DNA of 64,000 bases from Planctomycetaceae bacterium (GCA_021732415.1 JAKFVC010000014.1:105729-169728), one strand, 5' to 3'; shown: positions 8,982 through 17,751, counted from the stretch's first letter. A program made the numbers and translations. Notes: a model not told the origin generated them from the letters alone.

Positions 8982-9695
8982 TTGACCCGCATCTTAGTGA
9001 TTGAAGACCACAAAAAACTGCTGCACAGTCTGGATCGCGGTCTCACCACAGCCGGCTATGACGTGATTGCCGCCGACACTGGAGAGGCGGGCTTTTATTA
9101 CGCCAGTACCGAGCCAGTTGATGCCGTCGTCCTGGATATCATGTTGCCCGGGCGCAGCGGGCTGGAGATCCTGCGCGATTTGCGGAAGTCGGGATTTTCG
9201 GCTCCAGTGTTGATTCTTTCGGCTCGCGACACCGTCAATGATCGTGTCCTCGGACTGGATCAGGGAGCCGACGATTACCTGGTGAAACCGTTTGCATTCA
9301 AAGAATTACTGGCGCGGATTCGGGCGCAATTGAATCGACCTGTCGCCGGCCGATGCATGAGTTTGAAGGCGGATGACCTGGAGGTGCAAATTCCCACCCA
9401 CAGGGTGCTCCGGGCCGGTGTCGAGATCGAACTGAGCAAATTGGAATACCGGTTATTGGAGTATTTGCTACGTCACAAGAACGAGTTATTGACGCGTGCG
9501 GCGATTCTGCGCGACGTTTGGGGAGAACTCCAAAGTACTGAAACCAACGTCGTTGATGTGTACATCAACGCCTTGCGCAAAAAGCTGGAACGTCCGGAAC
9601 TGAAGAAACTGATCCAGACGATTCGGGGGGGCGGGTATTCCCTGGTCGATGAAGCGGATGGACCGTCAAAATCCGAAGAGATCAGTGACTCGTAA
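8982..9695 (+). CDS. OmpR/PhoB-family response regulator
   Basis: This is a 237-residue regulator with an N-terminal receiver domain (acidic pair Glu8-Asp9, phospho-acceptor Asp52 in VVLDIMLPGRSG, Lys in YLVKPF) and a C-terminal winged helix (SKLEYRLLEYLLRH, LTRAAILRDVWG, VDVYINALRKKLE, TIRGGGYSL). It starts at TTG: an AGGAG lies at 8968-8972, nine bases upstream, and the protein begins directly with MTRILVIEDH. It is followed after 90 bases by its histidine kinase. The pair resembles CusR/CopR-type metal or envelope stress regulators, but the actual signal cannot be read from sequence. The SulP gene downstream is a plausible target. Confidence 0.92.
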   Translation: MTRILVIEDHKKLLHSLDRGLTTAGYDVIAADTGEAGFYYASTEPVDAVVLDIMLPGRSGLEILRDLRKSGFSAPVLILSARDTVNDRVLGLDQGADDYLVKPFAFKELLARIRAQLNRPVAGRCMSLKADDLEVQIPTHRVLRAGVEIELSKLEYRLLEYLLRHKNELLTRAAILRDVWGELQSTETNVVDVYINALRKKLERPELKKLIQTIRGGGYSLVDEADGPSKSEEISDS

Positions 9696-9785
9696 ATAAT
9701 TTGTAGTAGCTCAGGCATCAAGCCCGTCTTCTCATCTTTGGGCAACTGCTGCTGCCGGTGACAAAGCTCCTCCTCTGGAGGGATC

Positions 9786-11186
9786 ATGATACGCAGGTTG
9801 AACATCCGCTGGCGACTGACTCTGTGGTTCGCGGCAGCGATGGCCGTCCTCCTCGTGGTACGGAGCTTTTGGATTTACCACATGATGGAGCGACGGCTAG
9901 CGACCATTGCCGACGTAGAATTGAGTGCTAGGCTCGACGCGCTGGAAGATCTCCTCCAGAAGAAAATGAAACCAGAGGAGGTCCGGGCTTCGCTAGAGCG
10001 ATACGCCGACAATCAGCGAGACCTCCAGATTGAGATTACCAATTCGCATCGTGACATTCTGTTTCGAAGCGCGACAAGTTCTCCGGCGGGCGCCGCAAAG
10101 GTCTCTAGCGAGCGACCGCAAACCGCTGATCGCCAGTATGAAACGAATCTTTCGCCAGAAGCGGGCCAGCGTCGAGAGGTGCGGACCATTGTCCCCACTT
10201 CGCTGGGAGAAGTCACCGTCCGCATTAGTCGCTCGATGCAGGCTGAGCGGAACGAGGTGTGGGATTTTGTGATGACCCTGTTCAATACTCTGCCGATGGT
10301 AATTCTGGCCGCCTTCGGTGTGGGTTATCTGGTATCGGCCCGAGCCCTGTCGCCTGTCGATGAGATGATCTCGACCGCCAATGAAATCACCGCCAAACGG
10401 CTCGATAAGAGGATCAACGTGCCGAACACCGGCGACGAATTGTCTCGATTGGCGCAAACCTTAAATGAAATGATCAATCGCTTGAACAAATCGTTTGAAG
10501 AAATGCGCCGATTCACAGCGGATGCCGCCCATGATCTGCGGACGCCAGTCACCGCCCTGCGGACGGAAGTCGAAGTCAGTCTTATGGCTGACTGCACTGT
10601 GGAGGACTACCGTCATTCCATGGAATCGGTTTTGGAGGAAGCTATCAACCTGAGCCGGCTGGCGGAACAACTGCTGGACTTAAGCCACGAAGATCATGGC
10701 TGGAATTCCGAAGAACAGCCGAAGGTGCGACTCGACGTCATCCTGCAAAGCGTACTGGAAGATCTGGGCCCGGTGGCGGAGAAGAAACAAATCAGCATCG
10801 ACACGCAGCAGGTTCGGCCGTGGACGGTGGAAGGTGATCAAATCCGGCTGCGCCGCGTATTCACGAACTTGCTTAGTAATGCCATTCAATACACGCCGAT
10901 TGGGGGACGCATCTGGATGGAAGGGATCTCGACATCCGCAGCGATTACCGTTGTGGTTGCGGATAATGGCCTGGGTGTGCCGGCCGAGGATTTGCCGTAT
11001 ATCTTCGATCGCTTCCGGCGTGTGGACCAGGCCAGAAACAGTCAGTCCGGAGGGACGGGCCTCGGTCTGGCGATCTGCAAGTCGATCGTCGACGCTCACG
11101 GCGGAAAGATCTGGATGGAAAGCGCGTTAGGACAGGGCAGTCGCGTCTATGTGAAGTTTCCCACGTCGGAACCTGTCCGCGGATAA
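9786..11186 (+). CDS. membrane sensor histidine kinase
   Basis: This is a 466-residue two-transmembrane kinase. Membrane segments lie at about residues 10-32 and 165-190, flanking a periplasmic sensor loop of roughly 130 residues. A HAMP linker (SARALSPVDEMISTANEI) follows, then HisKA with the phospho-acceptor in RFTADAAHDLRTPVTAL. The ATPase has an N box (NLLSNAIQYTP), G1 (DNGLGV), an F box (IFDRFRRVDQAR) and G2 (GGTGLGLAI). The arrangement matches CusS/heavy-metal-sensor-type kinases. A GGAGGG lies just before the ATG. It is the partner of the response regulator immediately upstream. The ligand is unknown. Confidence 0.92.
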   Translation: MIRRLNIRWRLTLWFAAAMAVLLVVRSFWIYHMMERRLATIADVELSARLDALEDLLQKKMKPEEVRASLERYADNQRDLQIEITNSHRDILFRSATSSPAGAAKVSSERPQTADRQYETNLSPEAGQRREVRTIVPTSLGEVTVRISRSMQAERNEVWDFVMTLFNTLPMVILAAFGVGYLVSARALSPVDEMISTANEITAKRLDKRINVPNTGDELSRLAQTLNEMINRLNKSFEEMRRFTADAAHDLRTPVTALRTEVEVSLMADCTVEDYRHSMESVLEEAINLSRLAEQLLDLSHEDHGWNSEEQPKVRLDVILQSVLEDLGPVAEKKQISIDTQQVRPWTVEGDQIRLRRVFTNLLSNAIQYTPIGGRIWMEGISTSAAITVVVADNGLGVPAEDLPYIFDRFRRVDQARNSQSGGTGLGLAICKSIVDAHGGKIWMESALGQGSRVYVKFPTSEPVRG

Positions 11187-11581
11187 ACCATCAGTTCTCT
11201 GCTGCTCCTGCCGTGAGCCGTACCCGCGTGGTCGATCGCCATCCGAATCAACGTGGCGAATGGATTGCTTCTCTGAAATCGACCGGGATTCGAGACAGGA
11301 CGGCATTGAATCCTGGCTGATGCCAAGCCCATGGTTTGAGGACCCTCAGGCGGGCTCCGCTACGGATTCGCATCAACCGACCCGGCATTAGGTTACGAAA
11401 TTTTAATTAAAATAATGATTAAATTTTTAATGAAAGTGGGTACGATTTGGGTGGATGCGGGGCATAGATTTCTCGCCATCGGGCATCGCACGGACGATGG
11501 GGTAGATTCAATCGAACTCGGCACTGGGCAGGTGCTGAGACTTGAAACGTCCTGACTCCTATCAACTCCTGGAGACATTTC
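11187..11581. other. intergenic region before the SulP gene
   Basis: No gene seen. A very AT-rich block (11396-11434) lies about 150 bases before the SulP start, which suggests an independent promoter here. I could not fix a -35/-10 pair with confidence. Confidence 0.5.
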
Positions 11582-13366
11582 ATGGCCAGCATTGCAGCGA
11601 CCGTCCAGGAACATTCAGACGTCAAAGAACATACCGAATCCGGGGCCCAGGTTCACCTGGAAAAGCCCGAGAACGGCTGGGCTGGGCTGCGGCATTGGCG
11701 CTATGATCTGCGATCCGGCTTCATGGTGGCGATGATTTCGCTGCCCTTTTCGATGGGCATCGCGATTACGTCGGGTGCACCGCCGATCTGTGGAATCACA
11801 TCGGCCATCATTGCGGGCTTTCTGCTGCCGTTTCTCGGAGGCTCGTATGTGACCGTCAGCGGCCCCGCCGCAGGACTGGCGCCGGCGATTTATGCCGGGA
11901 TCTTCACGCTGGGAACCGCTTATCTGGGAGCCGGAGCGACACATGAAGAGGTGATGCGGGAAGGCTATCCCCTGGTGCTGGTGGCGATTAGTCTGGCCGG
12001 AATTCTGCAGCTCGTACTCGCCCGCTTCAAGGTCGCCCGGCTGTGTGCGATCTTTCCCGCAGCGGCCATCGAAGGCATGCTGGCGTCCATCGGCCTGATG
12101 ATCATCGTCAAGCAATTTCCCTTGCTGCTGGGGCAAAAGTTCGAAGCCCACGAGTTCTGGGCGATCCTGGCGGAAGTTCCACAAAGGCTGGCCACCGCCA
12201 ACGTGCAGGTTCTGGCCCTCGGTGTGGGTTGTGTCGCCCTGTTGTTCATTCTGGCGGCGGTCCCTTCGCGATTGTTGAAAGTCATGCCGCCCCCGGTCTG
12301 GGCGTTCTTGATCGGGACTGTTGTGAGTCTGCTGTTTTTGAAGTTGGGAGGCGACAACTTGATTTCGATTCCCGAGTCGCCCCTGAAGCACGGCATCGCG
12401 ATGCCGAGCGTGTCTCTAGCGATCCATTCGCCACAGACCTGGTTACCGATGGCCTACATCGTGTTTCTGTTATTGCTGATTGATGGAACGGAATCACTGG
12501 CGACGATCATGGCTGTCGATAAGCTCGACCCGTTCCACCGCCGCTCGGATCCCGACCGCACCTTGCAGGCGATGGGTGTTTCCAACTTCGCATCGAGCAT
12601 GCTGGGCGGACTGACGATCATTCCGGGAATCGTCAAGAGCACGGCCAACATTATGGGAGGCGGCCGAACGCAATGGGCCAATTTCTATAACGCCGGCTTC
12701 CTGCTGCTCATGTTGATTTTCGCTCGCGACTTGATCAACGTCGTCCCGAAGGTCGTCCTGGCGTCGATTCTGGTCTATGTTGGTTTCAAGCTCTGTCGGC
12801 CAAAGGTCTGGCGGCATGTGTCCGAAATTGGTTCGGAACAATTCGCGATCTTCGCCATCACCGTATTCGTGACTGTCACCACCGATTTGCTCATCGGCAT
12901 TTTCGCTGGCATCGCCATGAAACTCGTCTTCAGTCTGTGGTATATCAGCTTGGCCAATCGCCTTAATGGCACCAAAGGCCAGCAGCCCCGTGGATACCTG
13001 GCGCGGCTATTCGATCTGTTCCGCAACCCTGTCGGACAACGAAAACTCGAGGGGGGAGTGTACGACCTATACCTCGTACGACCTCTTGTCTGTTTCAATC
13101 TGTTCCATGTCATTCGCGAATTGCAGGAACTGCCGCAAGGTGTCAAGGCAGTTCGTTTGCACTTCACTCCCCTGGTCTCGCTCGTGGATCACACCACGGC
13201 CGAGACACTATTCCACTACATTCAAGATTACAACTCCAAGGATCTTACGTTGGAACTCGTGAACTGGGAACGATTGCGTCCGTTATCTGACCATGCCAGT
13301 GCAATTCAACTTGGTCTGTCTGGCGAACTCATTCAATCCGAGCCACCGAAAATGGCGGCCGTCTGA
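11582..13366 (+). CDS. SulP family anion transporter (sulfate/bicarbonate type) with STAS-like tail
   Basis: This 594-residue integral membrane protein starts at an ATG preceded by TGGAGA. Residues about 40-430 contain the SulP transport domain with signature segments such as PPICGITSAIIAG, GSYVTVSGPAAGLAPAIYA, the ESLATIMAVDKLDP block and FASSMLGGLTIIPG. Residues about 470-580 form a STAS-like cytoplasmic domain (YDLYLVRPLVCFNLFHVI..ELQ, VRLHFTPLVSLVDHTTAETL). SulP members carry sulfate, bicarbonate or other anions in symport or exchange. The GxxxGP and D-rich parts do not identify the substrate, but proximity to DabA makes bicarbonate a reasonable guess. It follows the two-component system, which may regulate it. 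Confidence 0.9.
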   Translation: MASIAATVQEHSDVKEHTESGAQVHLEKPENGWAGLRHWRYDLRSGFMVAMISLPFSMGIAITSGAPPICGITSAIIAGFLLPFLGGSYVTVSGPAAGLAPAIYAGIFTLGTAYLGAGATHEEVMREGYPLVLVAISLAGILQLVLARFKVARLCAIFPAAAIEGMLASIGLMIIVKQFPLLLGQKFEAHEFWAILAEVPQRLATANVQVLALGVGCVALLFILAAVPSRLLKVMPPPVWAFLIGTVVSLLFLKLGGDNLISIPESPLKHGIAMPSVSLAIHSPQTWLPMAYIVFLLLLIDGTESLATIMAVDKLDPFHRRSDPDRTLQAMGVSNFASSMLGGLTIIPGIVKSTANIMGGGRTQWANFYNAGFLLLMLIFARDLINVVPKVVLASILVYVGFKLCRPKVWRHVSEIGSEQFAIFAITVFVTVTTDLLIGIFAGIAMKLVFSLWYISLANRLNGTKGQQPRGYLARLFDLFRNPVGQRKLEGGVYDLYLVRPLVCFNLFHVIRELQELPQGVKAVRLHFTPLVSLVDHTTAETLFHYIQDYNSKDLTLELVNWERLRPLSDHASAIQLGLSGELIQSEPPKMAAV

Positions 13367-13458
13367 TGCTCACCATGACGTGAACTCCGAAGACCGAAAT
13401 ATCAAGTCGAAATCATTGACTGTCCTACCTGAAATCGCTCGATTGGGATGAACAAGAA

Positions 13459-13704
13459 ATGAATACTTTACGACAGTTTGAATTGCTGGAAGATCTAAGA
13501 CCCTTTGGAAGTGCGAAGGCCGTTCTGTTGGCCTGGAATGGGGACAAATACGTCCGCACGAACGAAGAAGTCCAAATCTTTGAATTCGTGGGCACCCACG
13601 GGAGTCGCAGGAACCGCGGGTTCGCGCGTCAATCCGAGGAATCCCATCGCTGGGAGGCCGTGGGAGGCATGCAGGAGTCGGTTGAAAATTGGCTCCCCTT
13701 CTAA
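13459..13704 (+). CDS. small conserved-looking hypothetical protein
   Basis: This 81-residue frame begins MNTLRQFELLEDLRPFGSAK and continues VLLAWNGDKYVRTNEEVQIFEFVGTHG, ending in ESVENWLPF. Its composition and mixed secondary structure look like a genuine small soluble protein, and it follows the SulP gene by 92 bases on the same strand. There are no membrane segments or known motifs. I do not recognise the family; co-transcription with SulP is possible. Confidence 0.55.
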   Translation: MNTLRQFELLEDLRPFGSAKAVLLAWNGDKYVRTNEEVQIFEFVGTHGSRRNRGFARQSEESHRWEAVGGMQESVENWLPF

Positions 13705-14135
13705 TTGACGATTCACTGTGCAGCGTCGCTCGTCACTTGATCTGGAGCCGGTGTTCCGAATGGCGGACATGTCTTGCAATTGGTGCGCGTGGGCGGCATC
13801 GCTACGACACACGGGGCGGGTGAATCCGGAGGCCGTAATCGATTAACGTTGTCACACGATAGCTGTCGTAGCCACGCTCGCCAGGGCGTGGGTTGAACCA
13901 TAAATCACCCACGCCCTGGCGAGCGTGTCTGCAATCACTACCACAGTTTGATACGCTGGTCGCGCATCACCAGAACGACCGGTGTCACGACACGAAAGCG
14001 AAGTGAACCTCATCACGAGCTCGATGTGAAACTTGTTAAACAACTGCTGATTTATGAGGCCCGGAAAGGCCAGGCAGTTACTGATTCAGACGCACATAAC
14101 TGGTGTAACTTTTCCTGATCGCCTCGGAAATCAAG
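13705..14135. other. gap containing a perfect inverted repeat
   Basis: No gene is visible. The only clear structure is the 21-bp inverted repeat at 13873-13927; the rest shows no recognisable signal. Confidence 0.6.
13873..13927. repeat. perfect 21-bp inverted repeat, REP/MITE-like
   Basis: Arms 13873-13893 and 13907-13927 are exact reverse complements separated by 13 bases. The arm core is CGCTCGCCAGGGCGTGGG. The hairpin is far from the neighbouring gene ends and has no T-tract, so it looks more like a dispersed palindromic repeat than a terminator. I saw no second copy in the window. Confidence 0.8.
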
Positions 14136-14756
14136 ATGCAATTCTCGACAAGAATTTCGGGCAAGTGCCTCACTTTTCAATGTCATGAAACATTGCAACG
14201 GCAGGCTGAATGGCTCTTGGATCACGTCAAGAATATTGTCGAAGAAAATGGTGACGAGGTTCTTCGCGATGGAAACAGCATCCAGGTTGGCTGGTCGGTA
14301 TTGACCGTCAAGAAGCGGGGACCGGGTTCTTTCATCCTGCTTGAGCCGGATTTTGCGGAAGACCCTTTTTACGGAGTTCGGGAAAACCTGGGTTGCACGT
14401 TGAGTGTTCAAGCAGAACAAAGCGACTTTTTATCGAAAATCGGTGTCGACCCAATCATGACCTCCTTTCAGGATAAGGTCGTTTATTCCAAATCCTCCGT
14501 GAGAGGACGACGCATTTATATGGAACGTAAAAGGCCGCGGGCGACGGACTCGGGCTGGTTCATTGGATTAAACGGGCCTGACAGTTCGAGGCACGAAAAT
14601 GAAGAACTCACCGCCTGCTACGCATACGAGCTTCTAAGACTGCGCCCCGAGGTCATGAAAGTGCTTCAATTGCCACCCGGCTATTTAGTTGCGTTTGATG
14701 GCCTGGAAGTTGAATCTGTGTTGGCGGCCGACAATGAAACAGTGTTTTCTCGTTGA
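14136..14756 (+). CDS. hypothetical protein with Imm33/DUF2185-like C-terminus
   Basis: This is a 206-residue soluble protein. Residues about 140-200 (DSGWFIGLNG, NEELTACYAYELLRLRPEVM, LQLPPGYLVAFDG) resemble DUF2185 (Imm33), a domain found in suspected polymorphic-toxin immunity proteins and in stand-alone housekeeping contexts. The N-terminal half (HVKNIVEENGDEVLRDGNSIQVGWSVLTV) could be an additional alpha/beta domain that I cannot name. No toxin gene is adjacent, so an immunity role is not supported by context. The assignment rests on the SGWF and PPG patterns only. Confidence 0.55.
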   Translation: MQFSTRISGKCLTFQCHETLQRQAEWLLDHVKNIVEENGDEVLRDGNSIQVGWSVLTVKKRGPGSFILLEPDFAEDPFYGVRENLGCTLSVQAEQSDFLSKIGVDPIMTSFQDKVVYSKSSVRGRRIYMERKRPRATDSGWFIGLNGPDSSRHENEELTACYAYELLRLRPEVMKVLQLPPGYLVAFDGLEVESVLAADNETVFSR

Positions 14757-14898
14757 AGTACGGAATTCATCCTCACGGACACAGATTGCATGAACCACTG
14801 AGCTCCTCCTAGTCGCCCGGGAAAGCTGCCAGGCTCGTCCTGGAACTTCTTACTCTCCTGACCACTCGCACCACCCACGGCGATAAGTCAGTTGCACT

Positions 14899-15311
14899 CA
14901 ACAGAGCACGCCCCAAACCGATCCCACCTGATGAACATTTTGAACCACAATTGGCTTTACCGCTAATCGTCTGGAACGCCATTGGACTGACATTCCCCGT
15001 TCCCTCTTTCCCAATGAAACTCGGTCCTTGTCATAACTGAGCCGTATTGTCCTCCTAAAGACCTAATGAAAGCCATTATGGTTATTCAGCCAACTCTCGG
15101 GCTACTTTTTCATGTGTTCTCAGCACCACGTTCGCAGCTCGATTTTGTCGTCGCTAGCGGGCTTGTTTTAGGAACAGCGTTCTATATGACGCGTATTGCA
15201 CATACTTGTGTTGCATACGGAATCGACGACGGCGAAGACAAAGTAGCCTATACGGACGTTGATGAGCCGCCATCAGGAAAGCCCACTAATGAACCCTATT
15301 GCGCGGGGTGA
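14899..15311 (+). repeat. duplicated segment, copy 2
   Basis: Second copy of the segment described at 7700-8120. Similarity begins at CAACAG (14899), passes through CCTGATGAACATT and covers the small protein gene to its stop. The ArsR-like palindrome upstream of copy 1 is not repeated here. Confidence 0.75.
15078..15311 (+). CDS. small membrane protein, copy 2 of a duplicated unknown family
   Basis: This 77-residue paralogue of the protein at 7884-8120 begins MVIQPTLGLLFHVFSAP and ends GKPTNEPYCAG. An in-frame ATG at 15066 would add MKAI; I prefer 15078 because copy 1 has its only in-frame start at the matching position, although either is possible. The hydrophobic core, TCVAY and acidic middle are conserved, and one codon is deleted relative to copy 1. 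It lies upstream of the two ArsR genes, which point towards it. The function is not known; a membrane accessory subunit is one possibility. Confidence 0.7.
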   Translation: MVIQPTLGLLFHVFSAPRSQLDFVVASGLVLGTAFYMTRIAHTCVAYGIDDGEDKVAYTDVDEPPSGKPTNEPYCAG

Positions 15312-15527
15312 ATCCAGAATAAAGCGGTCAGCAGCGATTTCTTTAGTCGAACTGGTGGAATTCCGTGACTGATTTGCCCGTAGGGCATGTAAACTCACCA
15401 TTGGAGTGGTAGAGAGAAAGCGGATCCCGGGATCAAAGGCCGCTAGACCAAAGAACTTCTCGTATTCACGGGGTGCAGGCCGCTCGTTGCTGTCGCTCTA
15501 CCCGATCGAGATCATCGAACGGCGCGG

Positions 15528-15917
15528 CTACTCGGCAGGCAGTTCGCTTCGCACTTGTTTCAAGATTTCGAACGATTCTGTTAGGTGTGAACGAAAGTAG
15601 TGTCCCATTAAATCCAAAACTCGACCGAGGACCTTGTCGCACAACGAATAGAAAACCTGGTTTTTATCGTTCCTCGTTTGGACGAGATGTTTCGCTCGCA
15701 ACACTGTCAAATGCTGCGAGATACTCGAGGCGTCTGCTTCGATACGGTCATACAGAAAAGTTGCTGAGATCTCACCCTCATCACGCAGCAATTCCACGAT
15801 TGCAATGCAAGTGGGATGCGCTAAAGCACAGCAGATACCAGCCATGAGGAATCGTTGACGGTCCTGCATCTGGGGCTTCTCAGAGTCGCCCGACGTGTTG
15901 GCGATTCGCTGATCCAC
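15528..15917 (-). CDS. ArsR-family transcriptional regulator, paralogue 1
   Basis: This 129-residue winged-helix protein has the ArsR pattern: CALAHPTCIAIVELLRDEGE, the recognition helix ASSISQHLTVLRAKHLVQTR, and the wing NQVFYSLCDKV. It is closely related to the next gene upstream (16005-16358). No cysteine pair typical of the ArsR arsenic site (CVC) is present, and the metal ligands of SmtB are not obvious, so the signal may not be a metal. Initiation could instead be at the internal Met of MQDRQRF, which aligns with the paralogue's likely start. It probably forms an operon with the upstream paralogue. Confidence 0.85.
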   Translation of the reverse strand: MDQRIANTSGDSEKPQMQDRQRFLMAGICCALAHPTCIAIVELLRDEGEISATFLYDRIEADASSISQHLTVLRAKHLVQTRNDKNQVFYSLCDKVLGRVLDLMGHYFRSHLTESFEILKQVRSELPAE

Positions 15918-16004
15918 GTGAACTTCCTTGACCGGGAGAAGATCGCTGGGACAGTTTGTTGAGCTGCCGTTTTACCTGGGCCTCAGCGGAGGGCCTCAAC
16001 GGGG

Positions 16005-16358
16005 TCAGTTTTCGCTCGTCGAAGCGATCTGCATGTCTTTCATCAATTCCAGTGATTCCGTCAGATGGGACTGGAAATAGCGACGCATCAAATCCAGGAC
16101 TTCTCCGATGATTTTGTCGCGTAAAGAATAGAAAACTTGATTTCCATCTTTCCGCGTCTGGACGAGATGCTTCGATCGTAAGACAGCTAGGTGCTGTGAT
16201 GCATTCGATTGCTCCAATCCGAGCCGATCGTACACAATACTGACCGGCACTTCGCCCTCATCGCGCAAGAGCTCGATAATTGCAATCCGCGTTGGATGCG
16301 CGAGTGCCCTGAAAATGTCGGCTTTGAACAGGCGAAGGTTGTCTTGCATCGACTTCAT
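16005..16358 (-). CDS. ArsR-family transcriptional regulator, paralogue 2
   Basis: I placed the start at the ATG of MKSMQDNLRLFKADIFRALA (16358, 117 residues); a TTG at 16409 would extend it by 17 residues that look non-coding. The helix-turn-helix reads EVPVSIVYDRLGLEQSNAS followed by QHLAVLRSKHLVQTRKDG, with wing NQVFYSLRDKI. It is similar throughout to paralogue 1. A palindromic element resembling the one at 7609 lies 52 bases upstream, suggesting autoregulation and control of the small membrane protein. The inducer is unknown. Confidence 0.85.
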   Translation of the reverse strand: MKSMQDNLRLFKADIFRALAHPTRIAIIELLRDEGEVPVSIVYDRLGLEQSNASQHLAVLRSKHLVQTRKDGNQVFYSLRDKIIGEVLDLMRRYFQSHLTESLELMKDMQIASTSEN

Positions 16359-16409
16359 TTCAAAGTTCGCGAGAAGTGTGGCTGCAATTTCAAGCATCCA
16401 CTGACACAA

Positions 16410-16431
16410 ATATATGCGAGCATGCGAATGT
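16410..16431 (-). promoter_or_regulatory. candidate ArsR operator upstream of paralogue 2
   Basis: Read on the minus strand the core is ATTCGCATGCTCGCATAT. It differs from the element at 7609-7630 at four of 22 positions, three of them the same A-to-C change after CG or TG. Its position just upstream of an ArsR gene is the classical place for an autoregulatory operator. Confidence 0.5.
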
Positions 16432-16495
16432 GTGCAAGTTGATTACTCTGGATGCGAATAGCAAATCGCGTTCGCAGCGATGAAGTCCATCACTC

Positions 16496-16741
16496 TTGAA
16501 AAGATTGCCAATCCGTGAGCAAGAGTCGGTGTTCCGCAACGAAGTCGGCCAGACTCCGGCCGCATTTGTCGAAAAACTACGCGTCGAAGCGGCTCGACGT
16601 CAGCTCGAAGACACCGATCAATCGCTCGAATCGATCGCGAAACATTGCGGTTTCGGAAGCGCGGACTCGATGCGACGCTCATTCCAGCGGGTTGTGAAAG
16701 TCGCTCCCAGTGACTATCGCCAACGATTTCGAAGCACGTGA
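16496..16741 (+). pseudogene. AraC-family regulator, C-terminal remnant
   Basis: The frame reads SVFRNEVGQTPAAFVEKLRV, then LESIAKHCGFGSADSMRRSF and APSDYRQRF. This is most of the double helix-turn-helix DNA-binding domain of a GlxA/FtrA-type AraC regulator. The N-terminal sensor domain and the first helix-turn-helix start are missing and the frame opens at a TTG without a ribosome site. I interpret it as a 5'-truncated relic of about 80 codons. Confidence 0.7.
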
Positions 16742-17751
16742 CTCTCTGCAGCGTGTCCGCAAAAATGCTTGACAGTTGAGGATTCCAGCCACAGGCCTTG
16801 AATCTTCTGTTCCGTTACGACGTCATCGACACAAAATTTCTGGCCATCCCGGCCTTCGCACCAAGCTTCTCTTGAGAGAGCTTGGCGCGTGTTCGAAGCT
16901 CACGCAATCGAATCCCGAAGCGAATCTGTATGCCGTCAGCCAAGCCCGCACTCCCGATCGGAACGTTTGTCGAAAAACAACGTTGGCGGTCAGTGTGCGG
17001 GGGCGTATGCTCGACGCTCTACCAACTGACACGGCGTGTACACTAACTCTCTCGGAGTCAATGAGCGTGTGCTGGAGCCATGCCTCATACAGAACGGCAG
17101 TTGAGTCTATTCGGGCATTGTCGCCAGCAATTCTGAGACTCCCGCGCCTGAGGATCACCTGCAGGTCTCATCATTGGAGCACTCACCGGCCGAGTGAGTC
17201 ACCATTCTCACAACGCCGAGTACGTATTGACGGACTCGTAAAATCGCTGCCTGAAGCCGCCGCAAATCGCTGGTTGAGGCCTCATTGATACGCGGAATGG
17301 TTGCCACAACGCTGACCTCAGCGCTGCCGAGGTCGTTCACGAAAAGTTTACAATCTAACTTTGCCGTTAATTCTCTATGAATCGAATGCGCCGGCGCTAG
17401 CGGAAGGCGCGGAGCCAATCTACAGTGGCTTGGACTCAGAGATCCGCCGACTGATTGCACGCCACCAACTGGCTGCGATCCCCAAAGAATCCACCACTGG
17501 CAGCTAGTCCACTCATCTCGCAGGAGGTGAGCAAGAGTGGACCAGTGTGGCCGTGCGTGTGCGATTTGTTCCAAGTCGAATATGAGTGATTTATATCGTG
17601 TCAGACATAAAGTCTGATCGCGAAGTTCGGTCATTTTCCGTTGACCCGATCGTAGGTCAGCGTGTGTTTTGTTTCGTTCATAACAGAATCGTTGTGCGCT
17701 TGCCGGGCCACCCGCCGCGAGCCGAAGTCCTGATACCGGAGTCAAATCGAC
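16742..17751. other. 1-kb gap before the giant gene
   Basis: Open frames of 111-196 residues exist on both strands (for example 17155-17745 minus and 16776-17288 plus) but show no domain or conserved-looking pattern. I treat the region as non-coding. It presumably carries the promoter and leader of the giant surface-protein gene; only a CGGAG about 10 bases before its ATG is visible. Confidence 0.5.

Noticed and set aside
17155..17745. 196-residue minus frame before the giant gene
   Set aside because: No conserved-looking segment, no ribosome site, odd composition; likely chance.
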